Positions 37,901 through 52,900 of a stretch of 64,000 bases of DNA are shown in pieces. Made by a program: the position numbers and the translations under genes. Location: positions 372,001 to 436,000 of the forward strand of contig VZTJ01005702.1 of assembly GCA_013397795.1 (NCBI GenBank). The letters are read 5' to 3'. Numbering within the stretch: position 1 is the first letter of the stretch; each line of letters begins with the position of its first letter. Below the pieces are notes generated by a model that did no database searches, had not been told where the DNA came from, and saw only the letters and a program-made list of their open reading frames with translations. The DNA comes from Orthonyx spaldingii. Taxonomy: Eukaryota; Chordata; Aves; Passeriformes; Orthonychidae.

Positions 37901-40900
37901 CCAGAGTATGAGCCGGCTGTTACAGACAAATGTCTCCTTTTTGGAATTGCTCCCATGCATATTTTTGGAACACTTATTTATATATTATCCTCCTTCCAAA
38001 AACCACATACAACGACATCCACTTTCTACGAAACAATTAATAGCAAAAGACTAAAAGAAAAAGTTGCAAGGAAATCAAATTCTGATCTCAGGAACAGTTT
38101 TAAACCAGATTAACTCCTAGGAAAGCAGTGGTGTAAACTGCAAACTGAAACGGAATCAGATTTATATGAGAGCAGAAGCTAAGCTTTTGTCTTTTCTGTA
38201 AAAACTCCAACAGCATTAAGATCACAATACTTGAGTAATAGAAGAAAGCATCACATGATGTCTTATTGATTCCTCCAAAGTATTTAAATCACATGCTTAA
38301 CTCAAAGCACATGACTCACCACTAGAACTCCATTCGTTGTTCGACAGAAGCAAACTTATCCTTACCCTTAGAGAAGAATACATGTAAGTATACTTTTAGT
38401 TCACTTCCAAATACAATGATTTTCAGTTGATGCATACCCTGACATTTTCCCCTAGATTAATGTTTTCTTCTTTTCCTTTTATATTTGCAACAGTCCAACA
38501 AAAACCAACTCGAATGGAAGATTACTTAAAAATTTCCAGCACAGCATTTTTTAAATTCCTGAGTTTAGGTTTTCCTTTCTTGCCTGCTTGCTCAACTTCA
38601 TTCTTGTAAAGAAATTAATAAAACAATTAAAAATTACAGTGCTTCTGTAATATTCACATTGCATTTGGATCTTGATTTAGCCTCTCATCCAAAAGCAGAC
38701 ATCTCCAAAAGCTCTACACACATAACAGGGCAAATGATTGCATGCATGGATGGCTGCCACCAAGCACTGGATTACCTCACATGACAGTGTCCCACCTGAA
38801 TGGCAGGCCTGATGTATCACAGCTGGTGAAAGGGAGTCTACCCCATCAAAAACATTAGGCTGCTCTTCCTGGTGAAGCTCTCCTCATCCTGCACAAAAAT
38901 CTGTCAGTGCTGCTTTATTTGCATGGGCCACACTGGGCTGAGAAACAATGCTCATGCTTTACCAGGCAGCAGGGAAACTCAACACAATCTCATTGCAAGA
39001 ACCTTGCTGGTTTTAGTCTGCCACTCAATATTTACCATGTACACTTTCCTGTACCATCAGCTGTATCTGTTCCTCTCAGACTTAACCACATAGCAGGGCC
39101 TGGATGGCTGCTGAAAGGGCCCTCTCTGGCCTAAGTACAGCTAAGCACATATGAAATTACTCACAACAATAAACCAGATGGGACAGGGTTGAACCAGCCC
39201 TTTGGCAAAAGTGATTATTTTTTCTCACTAAAAGGAGTATCTTTTGCCAAGTAAGGTGAACTGCTTTGCCTTAAAATCAAACTGATCTTTATGAAAAGAC
39301 TGGAAAGATGTGTAAATAGCATCCTCCTTCTTTGGCCGAAGGGTGGTAGTCACATGAACACTGGGTTTTGCCAAGAAGCAAGGCGGTTATCTCCAGGGTA
39401 TGGGCAAAAGCATCTAGTTTACTCATTGAAAATTACAGGCAGGTTGTCTAGGTGAAATCAATGGGGAAGCTACCGGAATTTAAATATTCTGGACTTCATC
39501 CATGGCACCAGATTTACCTTGTACCTGTGTCAGACCTGAAGCACATGCATGGTCAGACCCTCTGTGAGACATGTTCCCATGTCTGCACAAGGGACATGTA
39601 CGCTGTCCCTGCTGTGTCCTGCAGCTGACACCAGAAAACTACTCCACTCCTCCTTTCTGCAGCCAGTTCTTCCTTTAACTAAGGAGTACATGATGCTCAC
39701 AAACAACACATGGCTTTTTTTAATAGACACCTATGCTGTGTCAAAAGAAAACACACTAAATAGCAGAATTTAGCAAGGCTGTGCTTTTTGCTCATGTCCA
39801 GCACAATCCTCTTGCTGGCAGAAAAATTTGCCCCTGTTTGTAACTACTGACCTGGATTTTTTTGTATAGAAGAGTGTTGAGCATGTCTGGGGAAAGAGGA
39901 GAGGGAAGGCAAAAAGCCTCCCATGTGCTTCTCCACTTCTGGCCACCCAGGCAAAGCATGGCAGCCTGAGCACTGCTTTAAACCCATGTTATCAGTGCTG
40001 TCATGGGGCACCTGCATCCATCCACACCTCCTTTACTAGCACTTTAGTCACCTGGATTGGGACAAGGGTGAGCAGCACAAGCCTGTCCATAAGTCAAGGA
40101 CACAAGTCAGCAATTCCTCACTCTGGTTCCCAAAAGAGCTGCAACACAGCACCAAGCTTAACTGACTCAGTGTTTGCTGTAACTGCTTCAGAAGAGCAGG
40201 AGAAAAATGTTTCCAGCCCACACCTTTTCCATAATGCTTCAAAGCATAGTGGAAAGTATGGATGCCTGACTTCCCACTGCCTCCAAAGAAGTATAATCAG
40301 ATACCACCTTTCAACACAGTGGCACTGTCTGAAGTAACCCTTTCAATGCACTTAATACACATGTATTCATGGCAGCCTCAAAGCATTCCCATCAGACATA
40401 TGAGTGTGATGATCCCCCTCTGACACAGGAGAGAGAGCAGCCAAAGAACCTTGTGCACCTATTTAAGTGGGGAAAAACATGCAGTTTTGTATCCAATGCA
40501 TAATGCAGGAACTGATTACCTATGCCATCAGGACAGCTGTGCATTCAGCTGTGCTGTTACATACATAGAAGCCCGTCTAGGACACATAATGGTTCATGTT
40601 GCCTGCCTGCCTGTCTAAAAAAAAAAGCCAGTGATGAAGTCATGAGTACATTTTTCTTTGCTAAATTGGAAAATTGATTCCTAAGCCTTTGTATACACAA
40701 GAAGCCTCTAGTTGTACCAGAAAGAGAGCCAGATCTCATGACTTGCTGACCTGTAATTTAAACATAGACAATGCTGTGATTGCTGTATTAAGAACGTCAA
40801 TAAAATAATGCAGTCAGGATATATTTCTTTCTCAGACATGACAAATAAAAAAGAAATTGCCAAAGCTGTTCTAGGTCCAGGAATCTGACATTTTTGTTAG

Positions 40901-43900
40901 TCAGAATCCTTCAGCTGATGAATTTGCCAGGAAATCTCAAATCAGTATAACTTAACTGGTTTTCATCACATAAATACATGAACAAAATTTGCAATATGTA
41001 ATTTGATTTACACTTTGCTTAGGCAGAACTGTATGAATTATTACCATTAGGCACAGGAGAACCACAAGAGATGCAGTACCATTTGTTCTTCATTTTCAAT
41101 ACAGACAAGAAAAAGGCTTTTCCTCCTAAGAATGAACTTCCTTTGAGATTTTATATACCAGTTCTAGTGATACGTCAAGAAAGGACATAGCGAACTGTAA
41201 CAGGGCATTGAATATATAATACTTTTTTTCATTTAGGCTACATGAGTAATCATTCAACATACTTGTCATTTGGAGCAAAATTATTCTTTGACTTAATTCA
41301 AGGTATCTCCCTTCTGTTGGAATTAAATAGCTGGCACTCACAGCACAAAGTGAGATAATCACTCAGCATGATAATTAGGGAAGCAGATTTTTTTTTTTTT
41401 TTTAAATTGTTAGCTGCAAATTTCTTTTTCCAGACTTTCCAAAGGCATGCTTGCATGGATCCTCAGCACTGCACTCTGTCCAGTGACAGGTTGAGATGGC
41501 AGAATGCACCCCCACAACAAGGGCTAAAATCCTCCTCCTCCAACTGCACCACCCCTCCATAAGAAAAATGTGTAAATCAGTGCCTGCAGGTTCACAGGCT
41601 AGTGCAAAGTGTCTCACTCCATCTAAAATGGCCCACCACTACATCCCTCATCAATATTTACAACAAATTTTATAGTAAAGCATTAGAACTGGAAGAGGAG
41701 CTTCCTAGAGAGTTGGGGTGAGGTAGGTATGTGCCACACAGGTCTACCACTTGCATAGGACAACAGTTTCATGGACATTTTTAGCTCTTTTGTGTTGCAC
41801 TGTGGCACACAGTAGCCAGCTGTGAATGATGCTGCTTCTTGGACATACCAGGGCTTTGTTTTAATGGAGATACAGAAAGGAAACAGAAATTTTTGGTGCA
41901 TCTGCCCCCTGGAACAGAAGATTCAGGCTCTGTTTGCAGTTGTGAGCCCCAAGTAAATGTTTAAGAACCTCCTATGAAATACTCCGTACAACAATGGAAC
42001 TGGTAGCAGGCACTGTGGGATCAAAATATCCCCAGATTGAACAGAACCCAAGTGGACAGAGAGAAAGATTTCAGGAGACATGGAGATATGGTGGTAAGGG
42101 TGGTGTTTTAAATTATGAGACTATCTAGCTACTCCCATCAGGCACTGCCAGAGATTTCCTAAAAAAAGGCAGTAAAAAGCCTAACCATGCTCAGGAAATG
42201 AGACTGAAATGTTTATGGCAAGGATTATAATGTTTCTGACTGCAGAAGACTGGATTTAGTGGTTGAGCAGTCCCTTGCATCATCTTCTGTGACAGCTGAG
42301 AATTAAGGTTAGGGAAGGGACTTTGTTAAAACTACTGTTTTAAAGATTTAATACGGTTTAAAGTAATTTTACTGTTTACAATCACAAGTAAGTGTGCCCA
42401 CTGAAGCTGACCAGAGCTTCACTAATGGAAAAACTTCCACTTCTCAAATGGAGGTCAGACCAGGCCTCAGAAGGAAACTTATGGCATGGATTAAACATAG
42501 ATTTAGAAAACCTAAACACCAGGCAGATGTTTTCCAGGATATGTTGACAGCTTGAAACCTTCTCTGGTGCTGACTTCAGCCAAGATGCCAACCTGTTTCT
42601 CATACACTGCGCATGCTGCAAAATTGTACCACCCATAATCCCTCATGGGACGCCCAGCAGCCAACAATATCTGCTTAGAGTAAATCTGACTTAATCAGAC
42701 ATTTCTCACAAAATGCACTAACAATGCAGACACAAAATTTTTAGACTAACTTCAGCTTTCATGCCATATTGTCTTAGGCATAGGTTCTTTTTCCAGTGGT
42801 TAAGGAGCTATTTTTAAGACAAAAGGTATGCAATCAATTCAGTCTGTGGGTTTGGAGAATGTAAATGTGAATGGCTGATACACACAATTTCTCTGTTATA
42901 AAGATCCCTCCTTCTTCACCACAGACCCCACATGAAGCCTTTATTGCCTTCACAGAGCATTCAATAGGGGCCAATGGGTTATACTATCTTCAGGAAGATG
43001 CTGGTGAAACAATATGCTTAAATAAATAGCACTCATTTGAACCTCCCTACACTGAAACAGAACCTGAATTCGACATGATGGGCACTAGGTTCATGGAGAT
43101 GCATGAATCTATAACCTTGCTGTTCCTATAAAACTCCATTCAAATATTGACAAATTATGACCTTCTGAAGTCTGGAGTTAACATCTCAGCCTTCAACACT
43201 GTCCTTTGGGCATCAGGAGAGGGACACTTGACAGAAAGACTGAAGAGGTGAGGAGCTTCAGCTGGAAGGTGGAAATGGCACAGAAGCAAGAAATGGAGGG
43301 CTGCAGCCAGAAGCTGGATTTTAAAGGCAATGTCTCCCTGACCTGCATGGGAGACAAGGTGAGAGTGGAGGAGTGAATAGTGGTGAAGCGGAAAAGGGCT
43401 GGGCATATAGAGGAGGCTGGGATGTGAAGGCAGGAACTGGCTCTAGCAGCAAGAGCAGAGTCGTTGCGGGAAAGGGAGTCCTCAAGTCACAAGAATGTAG
43501 ATGTACAAAGGCAGAATGGTCTGCAACTGCCTCCATCACTATCTACGAACAGTGTTTAGGAGATCTCAAATCTCTTCCATCTTGTTATAACAGGTGAAAC
43601 CCACAGAAAGCTGTGCCACACATCACCCTGCCTGCATACATTTGTAACAACGTTTTGTAACGAGAGTGATTGCAGATGCAGAGCATACCACTGAAGCTCT
43701 CCACTGTGAAGTAATTTTGCTTTAACACATCATGAACCAGCCTTAAAACTGTGTACTAAGGTCTAGATTACCAATCTTCTGAATAAGTGGCCTTTTTTAT
43801 CTCTTTGATATGTATGAAAGTGCCTCATGAAGCATATGATTGACAGTACCGTAGATAGAATAGGAGAGGATAAGATGGACCATGTTTTCCTGTAACATCT

Positions 43901-46900
43901 TATTTCTGTACTTTTAACTCTGTGGGTACTCTGAATGTGCTTACACTGCTTCTCCATAATTAACATCCTCCTGCTAATTCTCCAGGTCTTTGACATTGCA
44001 GGAGTCCTCTGCTGAACACAGCCCTTGTGCAACTGCATAAGAAACTGCTGCTGAAGTTGCTCTGGTTCTGGTTCTCCCAAGGAGATGCCATGTCCTCAGA
44101 ACTCTTTGGTTAAAGGGAAATCTCTGGGGAGGAGAGAGGGGAGTGCACCCCCTTCTTAACACATACTGTGATTTCTTGGTGCTTGGATGTTTCCAGGACA
44201 GCAGGAACAGCTGCAGAGGCAAACCTGTGTGAACCTATGCTAAAGTCTGGAGAGGTGGCATAATCTGGTCAGAAAAAATAGGCCTCGTCTTATTGACACG
44301 CTGTTGCTATACTGCACTGGCTTTTCATAATTTATTTACTTTATCGTTTTACCTATTAAGGTTTTAGATGAAGGCCATGCTCAAACAATTCTATTTTCTA
44401 GGCTGAGGTTCTCAATCAACTACTCTTAACCCTCAGAACCTTCCCTTTGCCTGTGAATTGTCTTGGAAAGAAAAAATACTTTGGCTGACAGTGTTTCTCT
44501 CTTCTGTGTTGTCCCAGCACAAATCTTATGTGCCTGTCCAAGCAGTAAATTATCAGATCTGTAGCTCACCATCAAGTAAAGCATGCTAATTCCAGCCCAC
44601 AATCCCAGTGCATCTCTCCACTGTGTGAGCAACACCTTCCACCAGTGCCTAAGAGACTGTAGACGGCAGCATGTGAAGGACAAGAGAGCATCAAAAGAAT
44701 TTCAGACTCAATTTGAGAGATAGGTATGTGAGACACTGAGCATCTCTCTAAAGGAGTAATTTGGATGCAGTCCCTCTGTAGCTGTTTACTTTCCACCCAA
44801 TCGCTACAAATTATTCCAATATCATGTGAAGCATGCATTCTTGTTCTGCCATTTCAGTCAGATTTTTTGCATGATAAAGACTTAAAGCTCCCGCCAAACT
44901 GATTTCTGACCAATTGCCACAGCCTCACTTTATACTACCAAGCCTTCTCTTCCAGCACTACTCATATGAACAGAAAGTGAAAAAAGACGAGTGGACAGCA
45001 CTTCCCCAGCAGCCCTTAGGCATCAAATCTTGGCCACACATATATTGGAATGGCCCACATCACATCCCATCACATCATGGGTATATTTTAGTATACTCTT
45101 CCCCCCAATATTTGATTCAGTTATGCAGAAGACTAGAAAATGCATTTTAAAACAAGATTTTCTTTGTTACAGATGTGTATTTTTATACACACAAACATTT
45201 ATACATGTACACACAGCCATCTGCTCCAGGGTTAATATGGCAAAGATATCATGTTATTGTTGTGCAGTTTATAGAACAATTTGCTATCCAACAGAATGAG
45301 TAAAATCTAAATCAGATGTAAACATTTAGACTAAGACCAAGAAAAACAACTGACAGTGACTTGAAATTTGTTTTACTTCCTTAACAAAACTGAAAAAGAA
45401 TGGATCAAATCCTTACCGTGTATTGGGCTTCAGGTTCTCAATTGGCAAGTGAGTAGACCCTGCAGTCCTGGTTGACCACTTATTCTTTAAAAAGTCATCA
45501 TAGGATGCACTGTAAACCAGATAGCCTGTAAACAGGAAAGTCAAATAGTTGTGAGGATGATAAATACATTTTAAATAAATTATATCCATAGGTGTCATGA
45601 TAAATTTTATGGATTAAAAGGAGTGCAAACATCTTTGAAAATGGAAGTGATTCCATGCCTAACTCTCCTGGAAAATCCCAGCCTATAAGAAGTTCCTATC
45701 ATTAGCTGGTAAGGATGGAGCATTACATCAGAGAATGGCACCCAGTTGTGAATTCTGATTTAAAACACAATGAAGGCAAAAAGATGACAGAGGCAACCCA
45801 TTCACTGTTTTAAGCAATACATTGACTGTGCAGACACTAGTACTGTCAAAAATACCAGACGTTTTCTGGGAAAAAAAAATTTAAGTTATAAAAATTCTCA
45901 GAACCTTGCCTGTCACACTGATATTTGATCAAAATTTCAGCAAAACAAGCTAAGCATAGTGCGGGCCCCAGATTCTGAGATAATTGACTGTGACAATTGC
46001 CATTCTTTTCCTACTAAAAAAAAAAAAGCAGACTAGAAGACTACCAAGCCAGAAGCCCCTCCACAGGCAGTCTACTCCTGTAGCCACACTCATAGCCAGG
46101 CAGGACCCAGACCATGTCCTGCCATGCAGTCACCTCTGCTTGGAAAAGACTGCAGCTGAGTGTGAAATATGCTCCAAAGCAGGCCCTGGAGGTGACTGCA
46201 GTGAAGCTGAGGGCACTACCTGGGGGCAGAAGTGCTCAGTCAAGCAAAGCACTATTACAGCTACCACGCAGGCAGGATGTGATGCCTTCAGAACCACTGT
46301 CACAAAATCAGTGCCAAAATCCTGAGATATCTGGACCAACATGGGCTGCTCAGTCTGACACTGAGGGATGACTGACGGACCTTCCTCACTCCTCAGAGAG
46401 TAACTCACCTCCCTCAGAAAACTGCAGAGGAGTGAGAACTTCATGAGCAATCAGCTCCGTTTAAAGCAAAAATGGTCATTTAAGAAAACCTTCCCCTTCT
46501 CCACTCTCTCGTCAGGAGAGAAACCCTCAGCAAAGTACCTGTTACCATGTCTCCTTGTACAGGTTTGGCCCAGTCCACAATGACAAAGGAGTGACAGCCT
46601 TCAACTGCTACAACCGTGATGTTGTGAGGGGCTTTCAGGGGACATTGATCTTTCTCTCTGAAGTCATTAGGGATGATTTCATCAAGGCTCTCCACCTGGA
46701 AATGCTCCAGGGCCTCTGTCAAGGAGCAGGGGGCTGCTGGATCCTTATTGAGATAGGTCACATAAGGAGCTAAAAGAGACAAGGAAGGGTGGCATTTAGT
46801 TAGCAGTTTGAGGCATCCCAGAATAGCACTCAGGCTGGCAATTTCCCGAAGAGAGTAAATTTTTGTGGTGCATTTTAAAATTCCTCTCCTTCCAGCCCAG

Positions 46901-49900
46901 AGACAGCTGCCAACAAAGCATGGTTCACAGCCAATTTGATTGATGAGCAGAGGGAATGGGATGCCAACATTCAGGTTTACCCCACCCTCACAACTGTACC
47001 AAATTATGTAAAGACGGAAGGACTGTCTTTGCTACAAGAGACAGAAGAGAGCAGTCTGACTGCAGTGCTCTCTGCATGCTATCTCCAGCTGCTCTGGAAG
47101 GTGTGATGAACATGTCACCCAAATTCTGCCTTTCCACACATGGAACAGACCCCTGCCAGGGCCTTCAATCATCTAAGACTTTACAGGTCTAAGTCTACAC
47201 AAACATCCTGAAGCTGGAGCCAAGCAACAAAAGAAACATGAAGAATAATTGCAAGGTGAAGTCCAACCAGTTTAAAGGGATTGCTGTGGTCCCCTGGGTA
47301 CTAAGGGACCAGGAGTAATGAGTCCCTGCCTTCCAGACATGTGCTCCTAACCTGTAACTTCTATTTTTAAAAGCTTTATACTGACTGGAATTGCACTTCA
47401 GTTCAGGAAAAGATTAAACCATCTTTTTATTGCCTTAAAAGTCACCGTAACATTCAAAGTAAGGACTGTAAAACTTGCTTTGGAAATGTTTATTCAGTTG
47501 CAATAATACAATTCATTGAAATGGTAATATTATTTCCCTAGTGCCTTGAATTGTTCATAAACCAACGTTTCTTGGTTTATCTTATTGGATTTCATGCCCT
47601 AAAGGAATTTTTTCCAGATCTTGCAATGAAGTTAATTTTAGCCTCTCCAGCTAAATGAATCAAGAAACACTGTCAGTGAGAGAGCCGAATAGATACATCA
47701 TGAAATTGTTTGGACAGGAAAACTGAAGATGCACTGGAAAAAGTTTTGGCATATATAAAAACAAATCTTTTACTCCAGCAGCAAAGTTCCACTCTAAGCC
47801 ACATGAAGCTTGTGGATATTGGAAAGGAAGCCAAGACACGTCAAAGATGATTCTCTATCTCCTGAACTCTCTTCTGAAATACCAGGTGAGTCAGCAGCTG
47901 ACCTGACCTCAGTTCAAGTGCCAGAAATATATAAAGGGCTGCAGGGGGTGTCAGCAGCCTGGGGTGGAGACTGGAATGCAGTGCCCTACAATCTCCAAAT
48001 CCCCCTATTCTGGCCCCCAGCTGCTTCTCTGACAAAGAAGCAGAGCAGCTCTGAAGTCAGTGATGCAACATCAACCTACACACTTGAACGGCTCATGTAT
48101 GCAGGAGACACGGCTCATGCAATGGGGGTTCCTTCACCAAATTCCTTCTACTGAGAAAACATTCAAATAGCAAAATCATATTTGTCTCTACCAGATTTAT
48201 TTTTTGGAACGTTCATATCCAAAATACCATTCATTCCTTGACTTTGAAGCACGCTTTTGACATACGTGCTTGTGCAAGGTGGATGAAATCACTGGGGTTG
48301 AACAAATCAGTGGAAAAGAATCAGGTGCCCCAGAGGAAGACTCACACCTACATGGAGACTTGCACTTCTGGAACTAACTGGTGTGAAGTTGGATGCAGTT
48401 AAGCTGAACTAAGCACTGGTGCTGACACTCGTGCTCTCTTACTAACTTCAACTAGACCAAACACAATGCAGAACACAGAGCAGAGCACTTACACTGAAAG
48501 AGTACAAAGAGGTTTGAACTGGTTCAACAAAACCATTGTGGGCCCACACATACACATGCAAGCATTGAAGCAAGGAAAAAAGTACTACTGTTTGGGTTTC
48601 CAAGGCGGCAGTCCTTAAAAAGACCACACACAAGTCTGCTGGATGTGTTTGTGCAATGGTCTCAGCTTAAGGGCTGGCCTTGCTGGAACAAGAATTCTTT
48701 GCAGCACAAGCAGTAAGCTACATAAACCAAAGGACATCCTTACCAGTGAAGCGTTTCTTCCCAGCAATATCATATTCTGACACAGGGCCAGTGCCAACAA
48801 CACTGGTCTCCGGATAGACAACCTCCAATTCTGTTGTTGTAGAAGCAGTGGTGGTGGTGGCAGTGGTAGTGGTTGGTGGCAAAGTGCTCTCAAAAAACTC
48901 GTAGTCTTCAGAAGAAACATAAGATAGAAACGTTAGCATGCTTCATCTAATTTTGGCTTAACTATGAGAAGGGAAACATTTCTGTCACCAACCACAGTCC
49001 CAAAGGAGTGCCATGCACCCTGCCCTAGCTGCTGCACACTCCTTATGAGCCTCTAAGTCAAGGTTGGTCATACCTCAGTCTTGCAATGGTTTCTACCAAA
49101 CTGATGGACAGTGAGCATAAAGTCTTTGCCTTAAAATACTCATGTCATTCCTGAGTTAGACCTCACTCACACAGTTAAACAGGATGACAATTAATAAATG
49201 CATTTGTACAGCAATATCCTGAATGTGCATCTGCCACCTCCTCTCACAACCCCCAAGAGAAGATGTTACAGTAATTGAATGCCCGGCCAAAGCCCTCAGA
49301 TGCCAAAGGAAGTAGATAAAGAAGAGAAAAAAATGGCTTTTAAAGAAAACTCTCTGTTGCAATTCTAAAGCCCTAGGGGTGGTTCATATTGCTCTCAAAC
49401 CCTCCTGCACCCGGAGATGTGGAGTTCAGTACTTTGTGGTCCCTTCAGGGCCATGAAGGAAGGCAAACTGCCCTGCATGAATCTCATGATGTTCAGTCCT
49501 ATTAAACTCAGTGCTCTTTGAAGAGCTACTGTGCTACCTGATTGGCACACGAAATGAAGGGAAAGTAGCATTTGGCATCCCTGCCATGACCTCATGCAGG
49601 CTGGGGAACTCAGCTCATGTCTTCGTGTGTTTTGTGCTTAAACTGCTAAAGTATGTTTTCTGCAGGTGACCTGTACCTAAGGGGAGGCCTGGCAAAAGAC
49701 CTGTGCACTGAGGATATTCTCCATTCATGGGTGTGTAAGGAATATGGGATGTATATCTTGTGCAGTTTCTAGTTCATCCCCTCTTCCCCACATTCTAAAT
49801 GTCAGTCTCAATATGAAGTGGTTGGAATTAAAAGTATAAATGTCTACGGTATCTTCCACTCAGCTGCTACACTCTTTTTAAATGTTTTTCTGTTGTTGGT

Positions 49901-52900
49901 TAGACTTAAGATCCCAGCAGTACAACCACAAACAAAAAAACTTTCATTGTTCTAGAGCCATAAATTCTACTAAAAAGCTTTTTGTTTAACTGAGGTGTGT
50001 ACTTATCCACTTTCATATGTGGGGGTTGGAGTAGGAATTTGAGGATCGAAAGGGATAGAACATCAGATGTCACTGATGGCAGAAAGTGAATGCTAGTTCC
50101 AATAATTGAGAATTCGCATTCCCTACGCAAACTTACAATTAAATGCCGTGACTTGACCCTTCCTCTTCAGCTAAGTTTTGATTATAATATCAGGATGGCA
50201 TGAATATAACTCTGAAAAAGTATTTCCCTCTTTTCCTTTCATCTGATTTCAAGTCTCTTTGATTTAAATTCCACATGAATTAAGCTGATTAGCTATTTTA
50301 TATGTAGGTGATCTCATTCAGTATGAGCATGCTTAATCATCTAAATGCAGACTACACATTAAAAAAACCCCAACTCGTTAAAGTATTTCAACTTTCCAAG
50401 GCTCAAATGTTATTTGGATTTTGCGTTTTAGAGGAGGTAATTGACTTTGACAAGTCTGGAGTTAGAAGTTTTACCAGAGAAAGTGAATCCAGGATTGAAG
50501 CAGTGTCTGTATGACACAGCTCTAAAAAGTAATTTATTTCCTCAATAGGTTCCTGTTAGATTGCAGGACTGACAGAAAGGGACTTTTATGTCCAGAAACA
50601 GCTGGTTTTGCACCTGTTTTTTCTCTTCGCATGTGATGCAGAACTGTTTTCTAGCTCACCGCCACTTGCTTAAGCTTCCATTTACCAATCTGCCTCCTTG
50701 AACCCAGTTCCAAAGAAAGAAGACATAGAAAAAAACAACATGCCATTTGCAATAGACTTTTACAGTTAAACAGTACCATCATCATATATCACATATGCCT
50801 CTGGAGTTGCTGTCACATCTGAATCCAGTCCTGAGAATGTATCTATTGAAGGAGAAAGAAAAAAACACGGTACGAATTCAATAAAATAATTCTGGAATAA
50901 AGTTTAAAATAAAAATATTTAGCCAGGTGAATTGTAAAGAAATAAGATAACTGCCTAGTTTCCAAATAACACAGTGACAGTCCACTCTGCATATTTAGAA
51001 TAACAGATGAGAAGCCAAGTGCAATAGTCAGGAGTTTTGCTGGGGGAAAATGGGTTCAGGGCTGCTACACAAAATAAAGAGTAATCACTTTCCAGAAGTT
51101 CTTCCCCAGGCCCCAGCTGCTCTGGAGCAAAGGTAGGCTGCCAGCAACTGCATAGTGCTCACATCTGGATTTGACAATATTTTATAGTCTCAGCAGCAGC
51201 AAATGTGAAAACATTATATGCCAAAAGAACCAACCAAGCAGTTAAATATTTCTACCGAAATATTTTTGTGGAGGTATAAAAATAAAAAGCCCACAGAGCC
51301 ATGACATTTATATACTATGTCAATGGTCTTGCAAGTAATGCAACCCAAAAGGAACGGATTTGTAGAATAAAGTAATTAGTGCTGGATTTTCTAGGGTTTT
51401 ACTCTGTACTAGCTCTACTCTGATCCTATGGAATGGATGCCCATTACAGGTTGGGCCACACAGGTGTAATCCTGAAGAACCGCTTCTGCTTTAGTTTCAT
51501 CCAACATGAATTCAGTTCAGGAAATCAGAGCGAGATTGCTCCAGGATGCAAATGAAAGCATAGCAAGGACAGATGGTTATGAGGTGCACATCAAAAACAC
51601 TCTCCTGATCCACTCAAAAACCCAAGGCAAATGCACCAATAGACTTCCCAGATGACTATTCCTTTATATTACCTCATGATAATATATCTCATCAGGACAT
51701 GAATCCAGCACCAGACACGTCAACCATCCTGAACCTTATCTGTTGAATCCCGAAGGCTTTCCTGCACATTCTGAGGAAAGCATTTCTCCACATGCTATTC
51801 AGGGAGGCCAAAGAGTACACAAAGCTCAGAACAGCCATAAAAAGCCATGTAAACAAAGCAAAAGCACTGTGCTGTACCCTGCTGCAGGTACCATCAGAAG
51901 TCTCCAATGAAATGCTGGGGCTGAGGAGTGGCCAGCGTGTGAACAAAGACAAGAGAAAGACAGCTTTGACCTCAGGACACTTCACATACATTGGTAATGT
52001 TCCTGTAACACTCAATATGAAAGCAGTAGTATTATTTTTACTAAACCAGTACTGCAAACAATGCAAAATTGCAACTGTCAATGTTAAATAATTCACAAAT
52101 ATAATCTGATACATTTACATTTTGCTGGGTTTTTTAGCACCAGCAATTACAGTATGACTTTTTTCTCCTAAAATAATTTTCTTTTAAATACACTGTATTA
52201 TTTTAATGCCAAAATATGCTTTAAAACACAGGAAACTTATTTATTCTTGTCAGCCTTTCATATATTAGAATCTGACATTTCCTCAGAGTAGACTTCTGCA
52301 GCCACTCTTCAGGAGATGATCCCCTTGGAAGTCACTTGACTTCTCTTAGGGTAGTCAGTCACAAAGTGGATTCTTTGCTGAATTCTGCAGATCTACCCAC
52401 AACTGGCCAGCATCAACCAACATCTATAATAGATGGACTCACCTTTGACTGCGTACCTCCAAGTAAACAAGAGAATAAGATATACAGAAATTTGAAATCT
52501 TTCATGGGCAGATTTGAACTCATTCGTGTTTATTAGCTAGTAAGTCTTTGGCCTGCCTACAATCCAGCAAAGCCAAATTTCATTTTCTAATTTTATACTC
52601 AATTTCAGTGTCTCTGCTTGTTTAGCATTAGCTATGTCATGGTGATGATAGGGGTACTTCCCAACAGACCTCTCATTTTATTATTTTCTGTACGTACTCC
52701 AGATGCATTTCTTCAGTTTGCTCCATCACCCTTTGCTGAAGCTCTTGAGTAAACCCTGCCTGTAACAAATGAAGCCAAGTCTTCCTATGACCGCTGCCAC
52801 AAACTTGGCATCTGTGAGGACAGTCTTGTTGTCTTACTTGTCGTACAAAATCCATCACTTGATTTTATCACATGTAACACATGGTTAAGTCTCCACCTGT

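Noticed and set aside
47810..48154. 114-codon plus-strand open frame within an FNDC1 intron, with a GTGAGT donor-like site at 47886
   Set aside because: No recognised homology and no matching upstream or downstream exon. Single donor-like sites are expected by chance.
51692..52114. 140-codon minus and 99-codon plus open frames in an FNDC1 intron
   Set aside because: Overlapping antiparallel frames with no splice sites in suitable phase and no family features.
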